Program-made: the position numbers and the translations under genes
Shown: piece after piece, positions 1 to 3,801 of the stretch
Layout of the letters: each line of letters opens with the position of its first letter
Numbering within the stretch: the stretch's first letter is position 1
The notes under the pieces: model-generated
Told to the model about the DNA's origin: nothing
Seen by the model: the letters and a program-made list of their open reading frames with translations, nothing else
The model's database searches: none
NCBI GenBank assembly: GCA_947165745.1
Contig: CAMVBO010000149.1
Location: 1-5,398, forward strand
DNA length: 5,398 bases
Source: an uncultured Clostridia bacterium
Lineage (GTDB): Bacteria > Bacillota_A > Clostridia > Christensenellales > Aristaeellaceae
Direction: 5' to 3'

Positions 1-448
1 TCGCCCGGGCAAAGATCGGGTCCAGGGCCTCGTAGCGGCTCTTGGCGTCCAGGGCGTTCTGCAGGCGCTCGTTTTCGCGGATGGCCTCCTGGGCGCTCTG
101 CAGCTGCAGGCTCAGCTGCTGGTTCTCCATGGACAGGGCCTCGTAATCCGCTTCCAGCTTGTCGTAGTTCCGCCAGCGCTGGGTGAACTGTCTGACGCTG
201 TTGGTCACGCTGGTGAAGGCGCTCTGCACCCGGCTGAACAGCGAGCCGATGCCGTTTTCGGCGATGGAAATCTCGCTGGAATTGCGCAGCACCAGGAAGA
301 ACACGATGGCGGCGACCACCAGCAGCACCAGCACCGAGAACAGCACTCTGCGGCGCGCCAGCCTGGCCCGGCGCTGTTCCTGCGCCGAGCGGCGGACGCG
401 CTTGCCCTTCGGGGCGCGCGGCTTCTTTGGAGTCTTGGTCTTTGGCAT
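1..448 (-). CDS. mreC: Rod shape-determining protein MreC, N-terminal part (gene runs off the left edge)
   Basis: MreC is a bitopic membrane scaffold of the elongation machinery that links cytoplasmic MreB to MreD, RodA and the transpeptidase outside the membrane. The window holds the first 149 codons; the stop lies beyond position 1. Seen: a very basic cytoplasmic tail (residues 1-34, many K/R), one hydrophobic membrane segment (about 35-54, rich in V/L/A/I/F), then an extracytoplasmic stretch that becomes a coiled-coil-like helix (about 92-138) ending in ENERLQNALDAKSRY. That ending fits the helix preceding the beta-barrel core of MreC. The barrels would be outside the window. The ATG at 448 has an SD-like AAGGGGAG at 460-467 (11-nt spacing, rather long), and I see no better in-frame start upstream. 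It follows mreB by 97 bp, as expected of the mre operon. The identification rests on architecture plus neighbour and is firm despite truncation. Confidence 0.9.
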   Translation of the reverse strand, partial: MPKTKTPKKPRAPKGKRVRRSAQEQRRARLARRRVLFSVLVLLVVAAIVFFLVLRNSSEISIAENGIGSLFSRVQSAFTSVTNSVRQFTQRWRNYDKLEADYEALSMENQQLSLQLQSAQEAIRENERLQNALDAKSRYEALDPIFARA

Positions 449-481
449 GGTTCGGATAACTCCCCTTCGGGACAATGTCAG

Positions 482-548
482 TAATTCGGAATCAGGAATG
501 AACAGCGAGAAGAGGACATGCGCAATTTTCATTCCTCATTCCTGATTA
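482..548. repeat. Short palindromic element in the mreB–mreC spacer
   Basis: A perfect 12-bp inverted repeat (AATCAGGAATGA at 490-501 and its complement at 536-547) encloses a 34-nt loop. Each arm lies in a heptamer ladder: CGGAATC-AGGAATG on the plus strand at 487-500, and two AGGAATG units on the minus strand at 530-543. The transcript could fold this into a hairpin between mreB and mreC. There is no following T-run, so it is not a standard terminator. The right arm overlaps the mreB stop codon (546-548). It looks like a small non-autonomous repeat (REP- or MITE-like). The arms are seen; the family assignment is inferred. Confidence 0.6.
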
Positions 549-1586
549 TATCTCAATCAGGCAGCCGCTCTGCTCGAATCGGGTCATCAGCCGGTCGCTG
601 GCGGCGATCATGCAGCAGCCCAGGGCCACGTCGTCCTGGGGCGCCTCGTCGATGGTTACGTGCAGGCCCAGCAACTCGCCCAGGCGCTCGCCCAGGCCCT
701 CGAGCAGCGCGCCGCCGCCGGACAGGTACAGCCCCTGGGGCAGTATGTCCTCGGCCAGCTCCGCCGGGATGTTCTCGAAGGCGTCGCGTATATCCTCCAC
801 CAGCGCTTCCAGCGGGGGCTGGATGGCGTTGTGCACGTCCGCGGCGGTGATTTCCACGGTGTTGGGCTTGCCGCTGGCGGCGTCCCGGCCCCGCAGCGTC
901 ACCGTTTGGTGCAGCAGGGAGGGGGAGCGCACGGCGCTGCCCAGGTCGATCTTGAGGTCTTCCGCCGTGCGCTGGCCGATGATCAGGCCCTTTTCCCGGC
1001 GGATATAGCGCACGATGGCCTCGTCAAGGCTGGTGGAGCCGTTGCGAAGCGTGCGCGCGGCCACCACGCCGTTCATGCTGACGATGGTGATTTCGGTGGT
1101 GGAACCGCCGATGCACACCAGCAGCGAGCCCCTCGGCTCCTCGATGGGCACGCCCGCGCCGACGGCCGCCGCCACGCTTGAGCGCACCATGGCGCTGCGC
1201 CGGGCTCCGGCGGTGCGCACGGCCTCCTCCAGGGCGTTTTGCTCCACGTGGGTGCAGCCCTGGCTCATAGAGACCACCAGGCGGTTCTTCTCCAGCGCCC
1301 TGCGCTTGCCCAGGGCCTTGTCCGCCAGCCGCTGGATCAGCGCCGTGGTCAGCTCGATGTTGCCCACGGCTCCGCCCTGGATGGGGCTGATCAGCGCCAC
1401 GTCCTTGGGCGTGCGGCCCAGCATCAGCCTCGCGTCCCGGCCCACGGCCAGGATCTGGTCGGTGTCCTCGCGCAGCGTCAGCACATAGCTGGGCTCCCGC
1501 AGCACGATGCCCTCGTTTTCAAGACATATCGTCACATTGGCGGAACCCAGGTCGATGCCCACGCCGCCGGTTGAAAAAACGCCCAT
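546..1586 (-). CDS. mreB: MreB-like actin-family protein with a degenerate nucleotide-hydrolysis site
   Basis: MreB forms membrane-associated filaments that guide lateral cell-wall synthesis. This 346-residue protein has normal family length and recognisable landmarks: phosphate-1 loop DLGSANV (12-18), EPSYV (31-35), GRTP (57-60), GQRTAEDLKIDLGSA (204-218), RGRD (232-235), PAELAEDI (274-281) and adenosine motif SGGGALL (289-295). Several active-site positions differ from the usual MreB sequence. IEEPMAAAIG reads VRSSVAAAVG (134-143), losing both Glu. DIGGGTTE reads CIGGSTTE (158-165), losing Asp and one Gly. The GGD before the DEAI motif reads GST (183-185), and VP-x-G reads MSQG (107-110). 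The frame is intact with a strong GGAGG (1593-1597) 6 nt before the ATG, so this is a maintained gene and not a wreck. It lies between maf and mreC, the normal mreB position. It may polymerise or bind nucleotide without efficient hydrolysis (inference). A specialised paralogue is possible, with a canonical mreB elsewhere. Confidence 0.88.
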   Translation of the reverse strand: MGVFSTGGVGIDLGSANVTICLENEGIVLREPSYVLTLREDTDQILAVGRDARLMLGRTPKDVALISPIQGGAVGNIELTTALIQRLADKALGKRRALEKNRLVVSMSQGCTHVEQNALEEAVRTAGARRSAMVRSSVAAAVGAGVPIEEPRGSLLVCIGGSTTEITIVSMNGVVAARTLRNGSTSLDEAIVRYIRREKGLIIGQRTAEDLKIDLGSAVRSPSLLHQTVTLRGRDAASGKPNTVEITAADVHNAIQPPLEALVEDIRDAFENIPAELAEDILPQGLYLSGGGALLEGLGERLGELLGLHVTIDEAPQDDVALGCCMIAASDRLMTRFEQSGCLIEI

Positions 1587-1592
1587 TCAGAA

Positions 1593-1597
1593 CCTCC
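1593..1597 (-). promoter_or_regulatory. Ribosome binding site of the mreB-like gene
   Basis: GGAGG on the minus strand lies 6 nt before the ATG at 1586. It fixes the start and argues that this divergent gene is actively translated. Confidence 0.8.
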
Positions 1598-1646
1598 GTA
1601 GATTTGACATGCCATTGCGTTCAGCGACATGACAGTTCATGTATGT

Positions 1647-1668
1647 AATGAGGAATTAGGAATTAATG
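1647..1668. repeat. AGGAATT heptamer repeat in the maf–mreB spacer
   Basis: Two adjacent AGGAATT heptamers (1651-1657 and 1658-1664), preceded by AATG and followed by AATGG, stand out in the 96-bp spacer (1587-1682) between maf and mreB. The 18 bases at 1647-1664 match the reverse complement of 530-547 at 15 of 18 positions, so the same repeat occurs on both sides of mreB in opposite orientations. I found no matching second arm within this spacer, so it is a solo or partial copy. Apart from the mreB SD I see no convincing promoter or terminator in the spacer, which fits read-through from maf. Confidence 0.5.
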
Positions 1669-1682
1669 GTGACGTATCATTA

Positions 1683-2258
1683 TCACAATCCAAACTCATG
1701 CAGCATTTCCCCGACCTCCAGAACGGGGAAGCCGATCACGTTTTCAAGCTCTCCATCCAGCTTTGAGACGAACGCGCTCGCGCCGCCCTGGATGGCGTAA
1801 GCCCCGGCCTTGTCCATGGGCTCGCCGGTGGCGATGTAGGCGTCGATCTCCTCCGCCGACAGGGCGCGAAAGGTGACGCCGGTGCGCACGGAGCGGGTCT
1901 CCATCCTGCCGGTCTTTGCGTCCAGCACGCACACCCCGGTGAACACCTCGTGTTCCCGGTCGGAGAGGGCTGTCAGCATCCGGCGGGCGTCCGCGGCGTC
2001 CTCGGGCTTGCCCAGGGGCGCGCCGTCCAGGGACACCAGCGTGTCCGAGGCGATGATGACGCCCTCGCTGTAATGCTCGGCGGCGGCCCTCGCCTTGCGC
2101 CGGGCCAGCGTGAATACGATGTCGGAGGCGTGGCCGGTCACGTGCTCGTCCACGTCCGGCGCGCAGATCTCAAATTCGTAGCCCATCTTTTTCAGCAGCT
2201 CCCGCCGCCGGGGAGACCCGGAGGCCAGGACCAGCCGCTTTTGCGTGTTGTCAGTCAT
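1683..2258 (-). CDS. maf: Maf family nucleoside triphosphate pyrophosphatase (YhdE-like, dTTP/UTP type)
   Basis: Maf proteins hydrolyse canonical and modified nucleoside triphosphates to the monophosphate plus pyrophosphate. They are tied to nucleotide-pool cleaning and, in Bacillus, to septum formation. Family signatures in order, numbered from the chosen start: LASGSPRRRELL (11-22), LARRKA (51-56), IASDTLVSLDG with the catalytic Asp (69-79), LGKP (82-85), HEVFTGV (103-109), KAGAYAIQG (150-158) and ENVIGFP (172-178). The early Arg, the Lys of RRKA and the Gln of YAIQG fit the dTTP/UTP-preferring subgroup (family knowledge). I chose the ATG at 2258 (191 aa, normal length) because GAGGG at 2265-2269 sits 6 nt upstream. 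An in-frame ATG at 2279 would add seven residues but has only a weak SD. The coding frame ends with three consecutive in-frame stops, TGA TAA TGA. It is first in a maf–mreB–mreC operon, as in many Firmicutes. Confidence 0.93.
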   Translation of the reverse strand: MTDNTQKRLVLASGSPRRRELLKKMGYEFEICAPDVDEHVTGHASDIVFTLARRKARAAAEHYSEGVIIASDTLVSLDGAPLGKPEDAADARRMLTALSDREHEVFTGVCVLDAKTGRMETRSVRTGVTFRALSAEEIDAYIATGEPMDKAGAYAIQGGASAFVSKLDGELENVIGFPVLEVGEMLHEFGL

Positions 2259-2264
2259 GCCTTG

Positions 2265-2269
2265 CCCTC
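2265..2269 (-). promoter_or_regulatory. Ribosome binding site deciding the maf start
   Basis: GAGGG lies 6 nt before the ATG at 2258. The alternative ATG at 2279 is preceded only by TAGAAG at very short spacing, so the shorter Maf start is preferred. Confidence 0.55.
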
Positions 2270-2304
2270 GTTTGCGCATACTTCTACATTATATACCATC
2301 AAAC

Positions 2305-2333
2305 ATTATACCACACATTTTCGACGAATAAAA
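2305..2333 (-). promoter_or_regulatory. Extended -10 promoter for maf–mreB–mreC
   Basis: On the minus strand TGGTATAAT (2313 down to 2305) matches an extended -10 box (TGn plus TATAAT). The -35 region is poor: TTTTAT at 2333-2328 with 17-bp spacing, or TTGCTT at 2337-2332 with 21 bp. A second TATAAT lies 17 bp further downstream (2293-2288) but would start transcription almost on the ATG at 2279. Initiation from the first box near 2298 leaves a ~40-nt leader to the chosen maf start. Its position just after two terminators supports it. Confidence 0.5.
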
Positions 2334-2360
2334 GCAATTCCCGGCTTTGACCGGGAATTG
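2327..2360 (-). terminator. Second intrinsic terminator upstream of maf
   Basis: A perfect 10-bp stem (CAATTCCCGG at 2335-2344 and CCGGGAATTG at 2351-2360) closes a 6-nt loop. On the minus strand it is followed by CTTTTATT (2334-2327), a modest U-tract. On the plus strand there is no T-run, so it works for leftward transcription. It acts as a backup to the stronger terminator just before it. Confidence 0.7.
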
Positions 2361-2378
2361 TCACGAACAAATTACACA

Positions 2379-2443
2379 CAGAAAACAAACAAGCCCCCTT
2401 CCGCCCGGGACGGCGCGCCGATGCTTCCGGGCGAAGGGGGCTT
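2379..2443 (-). terminator. Strong intrinsic terminator after the secreted-protein gene
   Basis: Ten bases at 2391-2400 (AAGCCCCCTT) pair with 2434-2443, and seven more (2402-2408 with 2427-2433) extend the stem past a single bulged C at 2401. The 18-nt loop contains a self-complementary CGGCGCGCCG (2411-2420). On the minus strand the stem is followed by TTGTTTGTTTTC, a U-rich tail. It begins about 10 nt after the stop codon at 2453, so it ends the two-gene cassette. Confidence 0.88.
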
Positions 2444-2452
2444 TAGGACAGC

Positions 2453-2965
2453 CTACGCGGCGTCCTCGGCCTCGAAGCCCGCCTTCAACAGGCTGTCTAT
2501 GGCCTGGATAATCTCGGGGTTGTTATATTCTTTCGAGCCGTTCATCCCGTAGATCAGCGCATAGGAGAAATTGTCGGCCAGGGTCTCCGCCGGGTCGATG
2601 ACGTATTCGGTGTTGCGACCGAACACATCCCAGAAGTTGGCGGCATCGTCGGCGGTGTAGAGGGTGGACAGGTCGTCGATGGGCACCAGGCCGGTGATCG
2701 TGCAGTCGAAGAAGTTGTCTCCCGCCCGCTCAAAGTTCTTTGTGGCGGCGAATACCACCAGGCAGTCCGTCATCTTCCCGTTGATCTCGAAGGCGGCGTA
2801 GGCATTGTGGTGCTCCACGTCCGGGTTGGCAATGATCATTTCGCGGATCTCCGGGGAAACCACAAAGTCGGCGTCCGCGAACCGGTAATGCATTTCGCTG
2901 TCTTCGGCCAGGACGGCGGGGACCAGCAGGGACAGGACCAAAATCAGTACGATGGATCGCTTCAT
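2453..2965 (-). CDS. Small secreted protein of unknown function
   Basis: I do not recognise this 170-residue protein. It starts with a clear Sec signal peptide: MKR, then a hydrophobic core (residues 4-16) and a likely signal peptidase I cut after PAVLA (residue 20). There is no lipobox Cys, so it should be released or wall-associated. The mature part is acidic. Its end, with WDVFGRNTEYVIDPAETLAD followed by NFSYALIYG and NNPEII, reminds me of the distal part of some clostridial secreted zinc-peptidase-like proteins, but no HExxH is present; treat this as a weak hint. The start could be this ATG (9 nt after AAGGAG) or one two codons upstream at 2971 (3-nt spacing). A longer frame from 3046 overlaps the previous gene and would bury the signal peptide. 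The gene follows the lipoprotein gene by 16 bp, so the two are cotranscribed and probably translationally coupled. Confidence 0.8.
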   Translation of the reverse strand: MKRSIVLILVLSLLVPAVLAEDSEMHYRFADADFVVSPEIREMIIANPDVEHHNAYAAFEINGKMTDCLVVFAATKNFERAGDNFFDCTITGLVPIDDLSTLYTADDAANFWDVFGRNTEYVIDPAETLADNFSYALIYGMNGSKEYNNPEIIQAIDSLLKAGFEAEDAA

Positions 2966-2974
2966 GTCCATACT

Positions 2975-2980
2975 CTCCTT
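2975..2980 (-). promoter_or_regulatory. Ribosome binding site abutting the upstream stop codon
   Basis: AAGGAG sits immediately after the lipoprotein stop codon (TAA at 2984-2982) and just before the two possible ATGs at 2971 and 2965. The arrangement suggests re-initiation by ribosomes finishing the upstream gene. Confidence 0.7.
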
Positions 2981-2981
2981 T

Positions 2982-3608
2982 TTATCCTTGTTCATCAAGA
3001 TGGCACAGTCCTTCATCACGCAGACGCAGCCCGACGACGCTTTCACCGTCCCAGGTGAATAGTTTTGTCAGCGCCCGCTTATCGAGGTCATAGTGATACA
3101 GCGTGCACGGCGACCACAGATTGACGTTCGTCCCGATATAGACAAAATACTCGCCTCCGGTCTGCATGACCCGGATAACCAACATCTCGTGCTCCAGCTG
3201 TTCGAGGCAACGGAGCAGGTCCAGAACGGTCTCATTCGGCTCTGTGGGATGGCCGCTTCCGTCCTCCAGGCGCGCATTGACCAGTTGGTTCCGGATCCTG
3301 TTCTGTTTTCGATCAATCCAGGTCTCAAAGCATTCCCGGGGCACCTGCCACACGACCACATCATCCGGCGCGAAGGGCTCGGCGGGCTGGATGCGCTGGC
3401 CGCTGGCCAGGGTGTACCATCGCGTTTCCGATGCCGCCTGTCCCGCTCGGGCACCTGGAAAGTCGACCAGCGTCTCGACGTCCACGATGCCCTCGACCGC
3501 AGGATCGAAGGCGCTGTAGGCGGGGTGGTTGACGCACCCGGCCAGACCTACCAGCACCGTTGCCATGAGAAGGACCGGCGCGAGCCTGCGAAGAATCATT
3601 CTCGTCAT
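2982..3608 (-). CDS. Putative lipoprotein of unknown function
   Basis: The 208-residue product has a typical type II signal peptide: basic start (MTRMILRR), hydrophobic core (residues 9-22) and lipobox LAGC with the lipidated Cys at 25. It should be anchored to the outer face of the membrane. The mature part (~184 aa) has no motif I recognise. It has a charged stretch around WIDRKQNRIRNQ and a beta-rich C-terminal part (YFVYIGTN, LYHYDLDKRALTKLFTWDG) that could be a single repeat-like sheet motif. I chose the ATG at 3608 because GGAAGG (3616-3621) lies 7 nt upstream and this puts the signal peptide at the N-terminus. The frame continues open to an ATG at 3692 with its own SD; that longer form would add 28 residues before the signal peptide. 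It is first gene of a two-gene operon with the secreted protein downstream. A sensory or substrate-binding role is possible but unsupported. Confidence 0.75.
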   Translation of the reverse strand: MTRMILRRLAPVLLMATVLVGLAGCVNHPAYSAFDPAVEGIVDVETLVDFPGARAGQAASETRWYTLASGQRIQPAEPFAPDDVVVWQVPRECFETWIDRKQNRIRNQLVNARLEDGSGHPTEPNETVLDLLRCLEQLEHEMLVIRVMQTGGEYFVYIGTNVNLWSPCTLYHYDLDKRALTKLFTWDGESVVGLRLRDEGLCHLDEQG

Positions 3609-3692
3609 GGCTCCGCCTTCCGGTACTCCAACAGGTCTCCCGACTCCCAGCAGGATGGCCTTCAGCCACTTCGATAGCGATTGTTGGTTCAT
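3609..3692 (-). pseudogene. In-frame 5' stub, DUF2975-like N-terminus, upstream of the lipoprotein
   Basis: A translatable leader starts at the ATG at 3692, with GAGGGGG (3701-3707) 8 nt upstream, and reads MNQQSLSKWLKAILLGVG before changing character (RPVGVPEGGA) and running in frame into the lipoprotein. From memory, this opening resembles the N-terminus of clostridial DUF2975 membrane proteins, which usually continue with a CGL-type hydrophobic segment that is missing here. I infer that the promoter and first ~18 codons of such a gene were left by a deletion or insertion. It may still be translated as a 28-residue extension or as a leader feeding the lipoprotein start. The homology is unverified. 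Confidence 0.45.
3616..3621 (-). promoter_or_regulatory. Ribosome binding site deciding the lipoprotein start
   Basis: GGAAGG lies 7 nt before the ATG at 3608, which directly begins the type II signal peptide. It allows translation of the lipoprotein independently of the upstream ATG at 3692. Confidence 0.55.
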
Positions 3693-3738
3693 GCTAAAAT
3701 CCCCCTCGATCGTTTTCAAGGGGGATTACAGCATGAAC
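3687..3738. repeat. Large inverted repeat over the promoter and leader of the lipoprotein operon
   Basis: Two 20-bp arms (3687-3706 and 3719-3738) are complementary at 18 of 20 positions around a 12-bp centre. The inner 9 bp (AATCCCCCT) are perfect. The arms cover the -10 box, the likely transcription start, the SD and the ATG at 3692. Since transcription should begin near 3717, inside the centre, the outer arm would not be in the mRNA. The symmetry is therefore more likely read as DNA (operator-like) than as an RNA hairpin. The same symmetry creates an SD plus ATG-AAC on the plus strand at 3733. Confidence 0.75.
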
Positions 3739-3753
3739 AGTATCGCATGTCAA
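3725..3753 (-). promoter_or_regulatory. Sigma-A-type promoter of the lipoprotein/secreted-protein operon
   Basis: On the minus strand TTGACA (3753-3748) and TGTAAT (3730-3725) are separated by exactly 17 bp, a perfect -35 and a near-perfect -10. Transcription should start near G3717, giving a ~25-nt leader with GAGGGGG before the ATG at 3692. This is the best promoter in the window, and both boxes overlap arms of inverted repeats, which suggests a repressor-controlled site. Confidence 0.8.
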
Positions 3754-3793
3754 CAAAAGTTTATTGTATTTCAATAAATAAAGGCTGACATGC
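3745..3793. repeat. Nested inverted repeats in the AT-rich htpG downstream spacer
   Basis: An 8-bp perfect inverted repeat (GCATGTCA at 3745-3752, TGACATGC at 3786-3793) encloses an AT-rich core that itself holds a 6-bp inverted repeat (TTATTG at 3761-3766, CAATAA at 3772-3777). The left arm overlaps the TTGACA box. It could be an operator, or part of a weak terminator for htpG. With a small ATGCT/AGCAT stem at 3790-3802 next to TTTATTT it is the only terminator-like structure after htpG, and it is not convincing. Confidence 0.4.
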
Positions 3794-3801
3794 TGGCAGC
3801 A

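Noticed and set aside
610..1574. Several plus-strand open frames of 111-173 codons opposite mreB
   Set aside because: They lie wholly antisense to a recognisable MreB, have low-complexity R/A/P/S-rich translations and lack good SD sites. They are expected shadows in GC-rich DNA.
1587..1682. Separate mreB promoter in the maf–mreB spacer
   Set aside because: I found no -35/-10 pair of acceptable quality and spacing. Read-through from maf is simpler.
2391..2443. Recombination or attachment site suggested by the long palindrome and CGGCGCGCCG core
   Set aside because: The hairpin lies 10 nt after a stop codon and is followed by a U-rich tract, so an intrinsic terminator explains it. No integrase is nearby.
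2453..3046. Longer start for the secreted protein at 3046
   Set aside because: It would overlap the lipoprotein gene by 65 bp and put about 27 residues before a well-formed signal peptide. The SD after the lipoprotein stop points to 2965 or 2971.
3093..3677. Plus-strand 194-codon frame opposite the lipoprotein gene
   Set aside because: The minus strand has a clear lipobox signal peptide, SD, promoter and operon context. The plus-strand frame has no recognisable domain or start signal.
3529..3777. Possible plus-strand gene ending with the small frame MNSIACQQKFIVFQ
   Set aside because: Its long part is antisense to the lipoprotein gene. The 14-codon part from 3733 has an SD only because of the palindrome and no plus-strand promoter is visible.
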